Assembly (NCBI GenBank): GCA_022036555.1
Contig: CM039122.1
Span: forward strand, 47,729,600 to 47,793,599
From: Microstegium vimineum
Taxonomy: Eukaryota > Streptophyta > Magnoliopsida > Poales > Poaceae
Reading direction: 5' to 3'
DNA: 64,000 nt
Each line of letters starts with the position of its first letter. Position 1 is the first letter of the stretch. Of this stretch, positions 34,204-46,500 are shown in pieces. The notes beneath the pieces are model-generated. The model saw nothing but the letters and a program-made list of their open reading frames with translations. It was not told where the DNA came from and searched no databases. The position numbers and the translations under genes were made by a program.

Positions 34204-34589
34204 TGAGTGAAAACTCTAGAAACGCCGGTTTCTGTTTCTGGGAATAGTACAGTTTATCAGTGTTTGAGCCGTCCATTCGAGATCCAACGGCTTATGATTT
34301 TCCGCTGACGTGGCCCAATGACATGCCAGATTCATTAACCGTGGCGGTTGTGCCCCCCAGCCGGCTGGTTTTCCGGCCACCTATTAACCGTGGCGGTTTA
34401 GGTGAAAAACCGCCACGGTTAATAAAAGTCAAGTGCTATGCAAAAATCATTTCTATAGTAGTGTGAGTGAAAGCTCTAGAAACACCGATTTCTGTTTCTG
34501 GGAACAGGTTTATCAGTGTTTGAGCCGTCCGTTCGAGATCCAACGGCTTATGATTTTTCGCTGACGTGGCCCAACGACATGTCAGATTC
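34073..34589. repeat. two-copy tandem duplication (about 260 bp) of the CACTA end plus host flank
   Basis: Copy 1 is 34073-34333 and copy 2 is 34334-34589. Each contains the last 130 bp of the CACTA element, the GTAGTAGTG or ATAGTAGTG terminus and about 125 bp of flank ending in CAGATTC. The second copy has several substitutions, so the event is not brand new. Confidence 0.93.
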
Positions 34590-34604
34590 TTTCGTGCAGA
34601 TTCA

Positions 34605-34612
<8 letters not shown>

Positions 34613-34656
<44 letters not shown>
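34613..34656. repeat. (TA)n(GA)n microsatellite
   Basis: About 13 TA units followed by about 9 GA units. Confidence 0.98.
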
Positions 34657-35541
34657 TCAGGCATGGAGAATGGATCTATTTGATTTCCGAAACACCTCTC
34701 TGGGTCAAACTGTAAAAATAACCCCTTCTTGCTATTCGATTCATGATCTGAGTCCTGAGCCGTCCGATGTTACAGCAAGCACGTGCTAGTGCTGGGATTC
34801 CGCAGGGAGGAACCGAACACGAACGAACAGGGACCCACCGACTGCGCCGGCCTCGAAAGAGCTGGAGAAGCGAGCCAGCAGAGCAAGAAGAGGCTTGTTG
34901 GACATGGAGATGCTGCGGACGCGAGACCAAGCTCCCACGACGCCATAAACCTCTTTGGTCTTTGCCACTAGAGTAGGAGGGGGGAGGAGGAGAAGCAGAG
35001 CGCGGCCCTTCTCCTCCTCGCCCCCCGTGAAGCGCGGCCCGCGACCGACAGGAGCTCGCTCGCTGTCATCACGAGGTAAGCACCCTCCGATCCCAACTCG
35101 AATGGTCGCACGCGTCCGAGTGCCCACTCGTATTGAATCGGAATATCGGATAATACTGGTAGCTCGCGTATGCTGGGGATGAGACGCTCAGCGGCTCAGG
35201 GACTGGGAGCCTGCCTTGCGCACACGGGGTGTTCGTAGAAATGTCCCGTATAGCAGAGTTGCTGGGAATCGGACTTTCCGTGAATTTTTCTCTATAAATC
35301 TGATCCTTCAGATCCTGGTCATCCTATTGTAGCAACTGGATTGGTTTCTGCTTGCTCGGTTGTTTTTTTAGATTGCTTTTGCTGGTGCTCATGAGATTCG
35401 GTCCTAGGGTGCTACCATATTCTCTGTTTGTTAAGCAACTCCAAGAGACTTGCTAAAATTAGATGCTAAATTATGAGATTTAGCCATTATGAAAAATAGA
35501 AAGCTCATCTAAAATGTAGAGTTTTACAACAGCCTAGCTAA
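34657..35541. other. uncharacterised region before the assembly gap
   Basis: A GC-rich part at 34940-35075 ends in a strong donor, ACGAG|GTAAGC near 35074, and could be a plus-strand 5' UTR exon whose gene lies in or beyond the gap. No coding sequence can be supported. Confidence 0.3.
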
Positions 35542-35641
35542 NNNNNNNNNNNNNNNNNNNNNNNNNNNNNNNNNNNNNNNNNNNNNNNNNNNNNNNNNNN
35601 NNNNNNNNNNNNNNNNNNNNNNNNNNNNNNNNNNNNNNNNN
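35542..35641. other. assembly gap of 100 N
   Basis: A run of exactly 100 N, the conventional size for a gap of unknown length. Neighbouring sequence may not be truly adjacent. Confidence 0.99.
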
Positions 35642-35952
35642 ACCCGTACGTCGTCAATGTCACCCGCGTCGTGACCAACGTTGGGCGAAGCATCTCAGTG
35701 TACGTCGCCAAGGTGGAGATGCCGAGCATCGTGTCGGTGACGGTGGATCCGGACATGCTCCTGTTTAAGAAGGTGAACGAGGAGAAGAGGTTCAGGGTCA
35801 CCATCAGGTCTATGGACACAAGTATCAAAGAGGGGATCGCCGAAGGGCAGCTCGCGTGGGTCTCGCCCAAGAACGTGGTGCGCACCCCGATCCTCGTGGC
35901 GTTCAAGAAGTTCGTCAGGGATAACTCCACCACAGCTCATCTTAGACATTGA
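35642..35952 (+). CDS. subtilisin-like protease, C-terminal fragment
   Basis: The frame enters from the gap and stops at TGA 35950-35952, giving about 103 residues. It reads VTRVVTNVGRSISVYVAKVE, then SVTVDPDMLLFKKVNEEKRF and QLAWVSPKNVVRTPILVAF. This is the fibronectin-III-like C-terminal domain of plant subtilases, whose usual pattern is a VTNVG start, a P..L.F.....KKSF.VT core and a W.....VRSPI.V end. The peptidase domain with the Asp-His-Ser triad must lie in or before the gap. Plant subtilases are secreted or wall-located serine proteases. Whether the full gene is intact cannot be seen. Confidence 0.88.
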
Positions 35953-37291
35953 TTGATTAGTTCCTGAACAAGACCAGCAGACTAGAACCCACGGGCTGAT
36001 TACGTTGATGTAATTAATGTCAGCTTCAGCTATCGTACCGTCTCTTGGCATCGTGTTCAACTGTTGACCCTCGGTCGAGAAGAAACTCATGGAGACGGCG
36101 CATCTAGGTTATTCTACAGTCGGCAAAAAATCATCTAGAACGCTCAGTTAATACGACAACAAATTAGATATGGGGATCATTAGGAATAGTGGGTGAAATA
36201 TGGTTTACGAGAACCAAGACATGAAGATATATGATATATAGATGATTGGACACAAACTTATTTTATAGAAACGATCTAGTAAAAAACATAGTTTCTATAT
36301 GTAGCATCTAAATCTATATCTATACCTACCTAATAAATTTCTAGCTCTTTTTTTCATTCATCCATTCTTTTTAGATCCGTCTCCCTCTAATTAATATTGG
36401 AATGTAGAATTGTCTCTATTTAATTTATATATTGTCAGGCAATGGAGTTCGATTCCAAAACATATTGGATCCGTTTGAATTTCCATCTAGAACGTTGCAA
36501 AGAGTCCATGTGTTATACATATATGGATGATATATTCTGACTTGCAATAAGACGCCGTGACGTGATTATAAGAGAGATAAAATTGGGAAGTTATTACATG
36601 CATGCAGATTTGTGAAAGACACATGGTATGCACATGCAACGTACGTGTTCTGTTAGAACTTTTAACCGAGCCGGATTGGGTTAAGTATATATGATCGACT
36701 ATTTTTTTCCATCCATCATATATATTCCTCAAGCACGTAATTGGTTTGGTAATAATGACCGGATCCTTTGAGAGTTTGAGATCTAAATTAGGACTCAAGT
36801 ATATGGAAGGCGTAAACTCATGATAGACAGGGCACTCGACTCGTAGTCGTAGGCGGCCTGCGACAGGAACCTGAGGGTAAGTGTCGCCTAGGTTACCGGC
36901 AGGTACATAATTAAGTCCTAGCTGCACCAGCCACCCCTCCTAATCTGGTATACTCGATCGAGTTCACACAACGATCATGACCATGGATACTAACATAAGT
37001 GAAGTTGACGACGGATACTTTGGTTCTTCACCCATCGATCACGGCCATTAATTAGTGCTACGCCTGAGCTTCCTCACTGCCTGGTCGAAGGCTCGCATAC
37101 GAAACCTCGCACGGCCTTGTTAGTGGCCGCACAGGAAAGGATTATTCACTAATGTTGTTTCTGTATTTCAAGTTGCTTTCAATACGTTAACATGTTGTTA
37201 ATTCTCCCTATACCAGTTTTTATTGATCTTCAATCAGACCACGTGAGATGTAATAGTACTATGGTGTTCGTTGCACTGTTGCAGCTATGCA
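35953..37291. other. intergenic region after the subtilase fragment
   Basis: AT-rich, with no supported gene. A minus-strand open frame at 36487-36927 has no recognisable domain. Confidence 0.45.
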
Positions 37292-37684
37292 CAGTGGCGG
37301 AGCCAAGATTAAAATCCAGGTGTGGCGAACCTATTAGTACTAATTTATATAAAAAAAAACTCAGCGAATAGCCAATGCTAATCGTCGCCGAATCAGCAGC
37401 ACGGCAGCCGCGCGTCCGTCCGTCTTCGCGTGGACGTTGTGGCGAATCGCAATCAGCCGCGTCGGCGTCTTCAATGTTTGCGAACTTGGCCTGATGGCTG
37501 ATGGGCTGGCCGCCTGGCCCAATAGGCCAATAGGTTGAAGCCTTGAAGGCGCAAGTACACGCAGCAGAGCAGCACTGCTTCGTCTTCACGTACAGACGAG
37601 GGGGGGGGGGGGGGGGGGGGGGGGCTTGCCGCCGGCGAGGTATGGCGGCCGCCGTACCTCGCCATACTGGTGGCTCCGCCACTG
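37292..37684. mobile_element. non-autonomous hAT element, 393 bp
   Basis: The ends CAGTGGCGGAGCCA and TGGCTCCGCCACTG are perfect 14-bp inverted repeats, and the 8-bp target duplication GCTATGCA is at 37284-37291 and 37685-37692. It contains a run of about 24 G near 37601-37624. Confidence 0.96.
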
Positions 37685-38490
37685 GCTATGCAAATTCAAT
37701 GACTCGTGGTGTTGTTGGTCTGTTTTCCTTGTATACGACGACGTACCGCGCGGCGCTGCGGCAGTAGGATGACGTGCAGGTCACTGACGGTTTCATGGAT
37801 GGCAGGTTCTACAAGCCTTGCAGGTTTTGGATGAACGTGATCAAGCATATCAATAACAGGTCATGAGGAGTTAAAAAAAGGCTTGGAGGATGGTGTACAT
37901 AGCCTAACACCGATGTCGTGCTGATGCGCGGCATCACCCATTGCAGTTGTAGGTATCGGCTTCTGATAATTTCAATGATTTGCTCGTCTAAAACACCAGC
38001 GAGGGTGTCCTTGTGCCCGTCTTGGCGAGGACTCCAACAACAAAAAGGCAGGTCATGAGATGATGGAGTGATGAGTGATGAGTGATGAGCGATGAGCGAC
38101 ATCTATATGAAGACCACCGACCAAGGACCGCCAACCGATCGACGGACGTCGTCTATGTGAAGATGGGTCGGATTCACGTAAGACCGGGACGTGGGACTCG
38201 GTGTCTGTCTTCACAAGTTGTCGCACTCAACATCTATCTGTTGCCGTAGGGCCCAGGCGCCGACGTGCGTTGTGCTTCAAGGCTCAACATCCATGGTCAT
38301 TGGGCTCGGCGAGCACCGCCGTGGGATCTGCCTTGAGTCTACCAATCCACTCACCACCATGGAGCGAGCGCTCTATGCTAATCTCATATAGGAACACCGG
38401 AGCAAGCGAATACGAAGAGGACTGCTAGCACAACAACACAACACATGTCAACATTTTTCTATTCTGTTTATTATCGGCTAAATATATGAT
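37685..38490. other. uncharacterised region, possibly Helitron interior
   Basis: No gene was recognised. It leads into the Helitron 3' terminus at 38531 and may be part of that element. A short GATGAGT-type repeat sits at about 38066-38096. Confidence 0.35.
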
Positions 38491-38531
38491 AGATTTTTTT
38501 TCCGTTGCAACGCACGGACATGTTTTGCTAG
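38491..38531 (+). mobile_element. Helitron 3' terminus
   Basis: A hairpin CCGTTGCAACGCACGG (38502-38517) is followed 14 bases later by CTAG and a T. This matches the 3' end of grass Helitrons and resembles the element ending at 24970. A matching 5' TC end after an A was not identified with confidence. Confidence 0.7.
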
Positions 38532-39091
38532 TATAAATAAATTAATAAACATAGAACCTACACCAATTTCTAGCATTGGTACTGCCTTGTAAACAAAACA
38601 CAGGTCCAAAATTCTTGAGATGCCATCGTCGTCTTGTTAACGATTAAAAGGATGACATATAACTAGTTTATCCAAACTTTATTAAAATCTTAAGATGCTA
38701 CATGAATTATTCATAGAGTATATTGATATATCACTAAAATATATTAATTTAGGAAATGCAATCCTGGCTTGCCCTACCTAAGGCCTCTTTAACCCCTAAA
38801 CAATGTAGTTTTATATAATCGACTATTTTATCAATTATATTCTTTCCTTAACGGTATTATGAGTTAGACTTCAGATCATAACCCTAGCCACCACTCGCTT
38901 TTCACACCATCCGTCTCAAGCGAGATCAATCTCTGTTTAGATCGTCGCCACTAATTTGGTGACAAATCCTATTTATCCAACCACCAACCACTATCATCAT
39001 CGTTGTTGCTATCAAGCAACAGATTGGGCCTATCTCATTGCCCTTGTCCTCATCTCAGTGGGCTACGATCATTTGGGCTGTTGACCGCTCC
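38532..39091. other. intergenic, no gene seen
   Basis: AT-rich then mixed sequence without a supported reading frame or terminal repeats. Confidence 0.45.
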
Positions 39092-39296
39092 CAGGGGCGG
39101 ATCCAACAGTGTGGCGAGAGGGGGAAAGGGGGAGAGGCTCGAGCCTCCTACCACCACCGGACCCATGGATCCCCTGGAGCCCCGCATGAATTTACATGCA
39201 AGGTTCTGTGATGTAGGAGGGTCATAGTGAAGTTACGTTGTTGTACTTGTAGCGCTTTTGTTTAGCCTCCTATTTTTTTTCTGGATCCGCCACTAG
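39092..39296. mobile_element. hAT-like MITE, about 205 bp
   Basis: The ends CAGGGGCGGATCCA and TGGATCCGCCACTAG form inverted repeats of the GGCGGATCC type. The flanks CCGCTCC and CCACTCT are only a weak target duplication. Confidence 0.65.
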
Positions 39297-39390
39297 CCAC
39301 TCTTTCTAGGGATGTTGGAACACCGCACTCTGGTGGCCAGTCATCACGCTGTTACACCATCCATGAGTTAGCAGCCACCATCTGATCTGC

Positions 39391-41638
39391 TGAGAGTCTC
39401 TATGTGATTTTGGTAATTGAGTGACAATCTAGGTGAACTAATATGTGTTCAAAGTGATTTATACACAGGAGATTAGTTCATATGTGATTGTGTGATGAAG
39501 GAGCTTATTGCACATAAGACATGACATGAAGTCATGTGATCAAGGTGGAGAAGATCAAGATGAGGCTTGGCTTGATGGACCGGTTGCAAGTGTGAAGGGA
39601 AAACAGGTGATGCTTGGCACTGATGGACCAAGGCAACGGTGAAGAGCAAGTGAGGTCAAGATCGATAAACCAACACGGTCATGTGATGATATGGGGTGGA
39701 TCATATCATTTGACAAGTAGTTGGTGCATGTGTTGCATCAACATTGGAGAAGGAGATGGAATGGAATGCGCAAGGCAAAGGTATAACCATAGGGCATTTC
39801 ATTTCACCGGTCATAGGTGTGTAGAGAAGATTATGACCGGGTTTAGGATAGATAACCGTACTATCAAGAGGAGCAAACTTGTTTGCATATCGATTATCTA
39901 GTGCCACCGTGAGCGATCTAACTTTGCGATGTATTAGGATCGAGTGGTGTGGTGAGAAGCAAGTGAAAATGCTTTGAAAATATTGTGAAAATGCTAACAC
40001 ACTTGCACAAGGTGGTGATCACGTTTGTGTTAGCACTTGGGAAGCAAGGAAGAAGTGCGGAGGAGTCTCGGCTGAAAACTGAGCTCCGGACGCAAGGGCC
40101 AAGGGGGGTCCGAACCATTGCGCTTGGGTCCGGAACCTAACCCTAGGTCTGGCCGAGTCTGCTGACTCCAGACGCAGGGGGCTTGGGCGGTCCGGACCTT
40201 TGGGTCTGCGTCCGGTCGCCTGCCCCTCAACTGAGCAGAGCTGATAGAGTGGGTCCGTACGCAGTTGTTGGTCCGGACGGTGAACTCCGGACCCTGCGTC
40301 AGGAGGTTGGAGCTCTCTGTAACGGCTCTGTGTTGAGTCCGGACGCAGCGTGTGTTGGTCCGGTGCGGCACTGCTGGCTGCGTCCGGAGGCACGTGGCAG
40401 GGCCTAGTGAAGGCGTCAACGGCCGTTTTAAACGGCTAGGAAGGTCCGGACGCAGGCTGCATGGTCCGGACCCGCACTGTTGAGTGCGTCCGGACCCTCT
40501 GCAGGAAGCCCATTGGGTGGGCAAAACGGCTAGTTTCATGGGGGAGCTTATAAATAGCTCATGGCCGGCCCTTGGGGCTGGTAGAGCACCTTGGGCATTT
40601 GTTGCCTCTAGTGTGCTTGGTTTGGGAGCCCTCTAACTCACTCATACTTGATAGTGTTCATCTGATTGAGTGAGATAGCGATTACTAGTGCGTTGCTTTG
40701 AGAGATAGCTTCGTGTGGCACTAGGTGATCAACTTGCAAGCTCGTGGTGCTTGTTACTCTTGGAGGTTGCCACCTCCTGGACGGCTTGGTGGTTTGAGGC
40801 TCCGTCGAAGCACGCAAGAATATTGTGCGTGGCTCCGGAGAAGAGCTTTGTGAGGGGTGTTGTGCTCGCCCCGCGGGAGATCGCGAAGAGCAACTCTAAT
40901 TGAAGGTATCGTTGAGTGCCCTCATCTTGTGTTGGTTAGGCGGCAACCCTTGAGGGGGTTAGGCAGTGAGGCCTGTAAAAAGTCGTAAACGTCCAAGTGA
41001 GTGAGCCGATACAACGGGGACTAGCTTGGTGGCGACCAAGTGAACCTCGGGAGAAAAATCACCGTGTCAACCTTGTACATCTTCTCGGTGGTTTGCTTTC
41101 TCCAAATCACTAGCTTGTATTTACTTTCATATACTTGTGCTAGTGAATAGTTGTTGCTCTTGTGACTAGTTTGGCTTGTGTAGCTTGCCTAGTTAGCTTC
41201 TAGCTTGTGTAGCATAGAAGTACCTCTTGAGTGACTAATTGGCTTGAGTAGCCTTGTTAGTCACATTGCTTAGTTTGTGTAGCTAAGTAAGTTGAGCTCT
41301 TTAGTTAGACTGTGTAGCCTTGCTATTGAGAGTTGCTAGTGAACTTAGGTGCTTTGTGTTTTGCTTACTAGTATGTGTAGGAGCTCTCCGGTGTGCTTAG
41401 AGTACTAGTTGCTTAGATTTGTGTGACCTTGCAACCTAGACTTGTTTAGGTGAGCTTCCTAGCTTGACACCTTAGTTAGCATAATAGACCTTTTTGCTAG
41501 GTGCTAGAGTTATAGATAGATGGGTGTAGTCTTGGCTAGATTGATAGTTTTAATTCCGCATTTATTCGGTTAGCCAAAGCGCTTAAGTTTTAGAAAAGAT
41601 TATTCACCCCCTCTCTAGTCCGTCATCTCGACCCTACA
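39391..41638 (+). mobile_element. solo LTR of a SIRE-type Ty1-copia element, 2248 bp
   Basis: It starts TGAGAGTCTCTATG, ends ACCCTACA and is flanked by a perfect TCTGC duplication (39386-39390, 41639-41643). There is no internal region, so it is a solo LTR left by recombination between LTRs. It carries a TATA box TATAAATA at 40549-40556 and a stretch at about 40080-40510 dense in TCCGGACGC words, like the LTRs at 9944-20137 but in the opposite orientation. Confidence 0.95.
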
Positions 41639-42305
41639 TCTGCCTACAACCATTGAAATGTTGTTGTATTTTCATAACTTGATAAAAGTTAGCTTTGAAT
41701 TATGATGAAATTAAAATGACCTACATTTTGGAATAGAGAGTAAGCAAAAAAGACAAGAGACATAAACAGAAAGAAAAAAAAATCTAGAATAGAGAACATC
41801 TGTAATATTTGAATGTAGGAATGTCAAAGAATTTAGTAATGCCTACCGTGAAGATTAGTGGAATCTCCCAGACCTAGAGGCGAAATGGAGGCATGGAGAG
41901 CACAACGCCAATGAAAGTCACCAGGAACTACTGCTCTGCAAATTATGCTCGCGCACGTTGACCAGACATGACGTGTTCGTCTTTTACAATCGTACTGTAC
42001 TACCAGCCTACCACAGCAAAAACGCGCTTGGGCCATGACACAAAAGACTAGTCAAAGTCTCCGCGCTTTGATTTTAGTTGCCTCATCAGCATAGTACAGT
42101 TTTAAATCGAGCTGCATTTTCTGTTCAATTTCATTGCAGCTCCAGGCAGGAGGGCCCGAGGACGATATGCCCAGCTGAATTCATTAACACGAAATGGGCC
42201 AGAATCACAGTTGACTTTAATTGTTGGAATGGTCAAGTCTCTCCCGGTTTCGGACACGACAAGGAACGCGCAACACAGGATATTCCAAAATGAGATTAGA
42301 ATATA
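41639..42305. other. intergenic, no gene seen
   Basis: Open frames here are short and show no domain. Confidence 0.45.
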
Positions 42306-42791
42306 CTCCCTCCATCCTAAATTGTAAGTCATTCCAAAAATCTTGGAGAGTCAAAGTTTATAAAATTTAATCAAATTTATATAATATAATAGAGTCATTC
42401 CAAGAATCTTGGAGAGTCAAACCATGTCAAGTTTGATCAGATGTATATCATAATATAATAATAATTATGATGTCAACTAAGTATTATTAGATTCTTCGTC
42501 AATTATATTTTCATAATATACCTATTTGATATCATAAATGTTTATAATTTTCTCTAAAAATTTGGTCAAATTTGAGATGCTTTGACTTTTCAAGATTTTT
42601 GGAATGACTTACAATTTAGGATGGAAGAAGTACTAACTAAATATCATTAAATTCTTTATTAGTTATATTTTCATGTTATACCTATTTGATGTCATAAATT
42701 TTTATGTTTCTCTCTATAATCTTTAGTCAAACTTAAAATACTTTGACTTTGTAAGATTTTTGGAATAACTTACAATTTGGAATGGAGGGAG
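42306..42791. mobile_element. Stowaway-type MITE (Tc1/mariner) with a doubled right arm
   Basis: Left end CTCCCTCCATCCTAAATTGT after TA (42304-42305). A matching right arm ends at 42630 before TA, and a second, better-kept arm ending GGAATGGAGGGAG stops at 42791 before TA. This suggests two related elements or a partial duplication side by side. Confidence 0.8.
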
Positions 42792-42816
42792 TACTATGTT
42801 ACGTTATACTGGTACT

Positions 42817-42819
<3 letters not shown>

Positions 42820-42867
<48 letters not shown>
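42820..42867. repeat. (TA)n microsatellite
   Basis: About 24 TA units next to the MITE. Confidence 0.98.
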
Positions 42868-42869
<2 letters not shown>

Positions 42870-43576
42870 ATATATGTTTTCTTACTACTAAGGATTTCTT
42901 CTGTAACTTAATAGTTGCATTCTTTTGCAAGTTGATCACGGGACATGGATGCCTTCCTCCGACTTCAGCTTCTTCAACAAACGGTCGTCAAGATCACAAC
43001 GTCCGTCCGCGATTGGAGGACAACGATCTCCTGCTTTCTTAGACTTAACGTCGCTTCTTCTGAAAACCCTTCGTTCTGTTCGCTCCTGCTAGCAGCTGCA
43101 GCGGTTGTCACGACAGTAAAAATTTGCAGCTGTAGCGGTCATCACTACAGTAAAACGCAGCTCAAAATTTGTAGCAGCTGTTGCTATGCGTCAATGCCCC
43201 GTTGTTTCGTTGGCCCCTGAAATTCTTGAACTGCTTTTGGTGCCAGATGCAACACTCTTAAAATTATCCTAGTGTGTTGATTAAGAGTTTCATATAGCAT
43301 GCCAATTTTAAGCGGGTTCGGAACTGCTACGTAGTGCTGCACAACACAAAGAGTTAGAGCCCACATCTTTATATAGATAAAGAAAATTTAATACAACGGA
43401 TCTTAATAATGTCCTAATAGTTAAAAAATGTAGACCCAACTTGATATATATAATCCGCGTAGAGTTGACCAACAGATAGAAAGTCACGCCATGGCTAGGA
43501 TATACTGTAGGTATCAAATGCTGCTCATCCGCTTCAAACCATCTTCTCCTGAGAAGCGCAAACAGTGGGCGGAACA
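42868..43576. other. upstream region of the first U-box gene
   Basis: It should hold the promoter and 5' UTR of the gene at 43577. No convincing TATA box was fixed. Several CAGCTGCAGCGGT-like words lie at 43091-43170. Confidence 0.4.
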
Positions 43577-46500
43577 ATGGAGGGCGCCGGCACTGCGGCG
43601 CAGGCGCACAGGCGGTGGGACACGTCGTCGTCGTCGCAGTACAGCTTCAGGACGTCCGTGAGCAGCGCCGCGGAGATCACCGCCGGCGGCGATGAGACGG
43701 AGGCGAGCCCACCGGCACCGCCCCTGGAGAACAGAGTTTTCGTGGCCGTCCCGGAGGACGTCAAGCACGGGAAGAGCACCCTGCTGTGGGCGCTGGAGAA
43801 CCTGGCCAAGGACGGCTCCGGCTCCGGGGTCGTCATCGCTCACGTCCACTGCCCCGCGCAGATGATTCCCATGAGTAAGTCTTCCTTAATAACCCGCACT
43901 GTTTGGACGATTTTCAGATGAGTTTTGTATCCATGAACCTGAATGCTGCTTCTATCTGCATCTCCTTCGGTTTGTTTGCTGCTCCTGGAAACAATGGATA
44001 TGGACATAGTATATTAGTATGGTTTGTTGACTCTAGATAACAGTCAGGGTCAGGCAATCATAAGCCTTCATACTCTGTACAGTGAACACAAAGCACAGCT
44101 GAAAGGGATTATTCACGTTTTGTCATGCAAATCGAAGCCTCGTCCTCTTCTTGACCACTCATAAACATACCTTCACTTGCTTACCTGCTCATTTTTTGTT
44201 AGGACGTCCGTAATGGTTAACTATTTGACTAGCTAGATGTGACGTGACAAGAAAAAAGTAGGAGAGAGAGTAGTCACTAACTACGAACAAATAACCTATT
44301 TATTTCACGTAGCCCAAGACTATGTAAGAGAAACATGTGGGTCCAGTAATATATTAGTCTCTTTTATTGTCTCTCACCTCTATATCAATTGTCTATATAG
44401 CTAGTACTAGCTATTACCATTGCGGATGCCCTAGCTGAGCTGCTAAACTTGTTTTCACCGTTCCAAAAAGGCGCTTCCATCTTCTGAATTCGTGCCGCAG
44501 GGTTCCGTCCTCTGAAAACCATGATTGCTGACCAGAAAAAAAAAACACTCTCGGAACTAGTAATATTCATTGATGGTGATGCCTTTGTCGTCAGTCTCCT
44601 TACTCTATAGGAGTTTGCTCGAATGTGTTTTCATTCGGCGTTGTGGTTCTTCTTCTCGGAGACATCGCTGTGAAAAAACTTATCATCATCCTCTTTGTTT
44701 ACATCGCCTGTTCTCTATGATATGCAGAGTGACGCGTGACATCCAATGTTTCTGAGGCTCGTTGCTATTGTGTTTCTTGTTGTGGTAGTTTTGTTGTTGC
44801 CTCTTTCGTGAGCTTGTCGTTTTTGTTTTGGCTTTTTATTTACTATAATTTTTTTTTCTCTAGTATATATGCTTGCCATACTTTTGTCATTGGCTTTTCG
44901 AAACAAGTATTGTGCATTGAAAGAGACTGGCATAAGCACTCTCAATATGATTTCTTTACTAGATACAGTAAAAAAAAACTTCCATGATGATATATATACT
45001 GCTCAAGAGTTTAGACTTCATAGAATTGTCATTATTCTGTTATTTCAGTGGGAGCAAAAGTTCATTACACTACGGTGAATGCAAAACAGGTCAATGATCA
45101 TAGGAAGAAGGTGAGAACAGAGGCAGAAGAGAAACTAAACGAATACGTCAAGATATGCATAAGACAGAAGGTGCTCCTCCTCGCCTCTCTCATGTCATTA
45201 ATAAAACTAATGAACCACATAAACCATTCAGTATTGAATTGAAGAATGTAGTGAACGCATATGTATCTTAAATGACAAATTTCTGCGAAATTGCCTTCCA
45301 TAGGTCAGCTGCGAGAAAATAATAATCGACAACGAAGATGTTGCTAAAGGGCTTGAGGAGCTAATTGCTCTTCACGGCATCAGCAGGCTTGTCATGGGAG
45401 CAGCTGCAGACAGACATCACTCAAAGTATGGATTACACACCTAGAATGGTGTCTTTCTCATGTTTTTTTGTTGTAATTTAAAGCTACAAAAAAATCATCA
45501 AACAAAGCATATAATTCCATATTAGCACACAAAGTTCCATATTGTGGAGCAGAAGGGGAGAAAAAGGCTATTCTACCTAAAAAGTGTTCCCCTATCGTAG
45601 GAAAATGAAATCACTGAAGTCCAAGACGGCACTCAGACTGACAGACGCAGCAGCTTCATCGTGTAAGATATGGTTTACTTGTAAAGGGTATCTTATATGC
45701 ACCAGGTAAGATTAAACCAAGAAGGCTATTACCTTCCTAAGATAAATATTATTTTCTAGGATATTAGTATCAGTGAAGTGGTCAACAATTGTGCTTATGG
45801 TTTGAGTTCCAGTAGAGTTAGATGCGGTAACATCTCATTTATTCGAGAGTCTTAACATCGACTATTACAACCAACTTGATATTTTGCAAAAGAGTTAAGT
45901 TAATGTCAGTAAAGTTCATTGGAAAAATACCAAAGAAAGAGATTAAACCATACTACCTCTAAACGCTGCAGGGAGGCAAATACAACTGTTCCTGCAATAC
46001 CACCATCACCTGCGTTCACGGTTGCATCAGAGTCATCAGTAACCAGCGCTGGTAGCCGTCTGAGATCAATGACAATAAGTCATTCAGAGAGTGATGCATC
46101 AAGCTCAAACGGAAGTCCAAGGCATGATCTGATAAGATCGAGAACCGAAGCGGGGTTGTATCCCTCTCAAGAATATATCAGCACACCATCTCGGCTATAT
46201 GAATCCGGTGGCAGGCCTACAAGAACATCAAGAAGTTCTATAGACTCCTGGGATAAATTTGGGAGGAGATCGCAGAACTCATGGCACGATCTATCAATAA
46301 GTGATGATGCAGTCACTATCTCTGGATTAGCAATGCCGCGTGAAATGCAAGAACCTGATGATGAGAACTTTTCATCCCCTTCTCATGAGCTGGTATGCAT
46401 ATTATCAAGAGACATAACTTCAAGGTAAGCAAACTATCATGAATGAATTATAACAGGAGACTGAAGTAAGTTTGGTACCACACAGGAAAATCCAGGCGTT

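Noticed and set aside
36487..36927. 146-codon minus-strand frame starting MQLGLNYVPAGN
   Set aside because: No domain recognised and no supporting splice context; kept as unannotated DNA.
37230..37682. 150-codon minus-strand frame
   Set aside because: It lies almost wholly in the hAT element and crosses its poly-C run.
38102..38112. Possible Helitron 5' end (A followed by TCTATATGAAG) for the terminus at 38531
   Set aside because: Only a weak match to the 5' consensus, and the element would be just 430 bp; not enough to define it.
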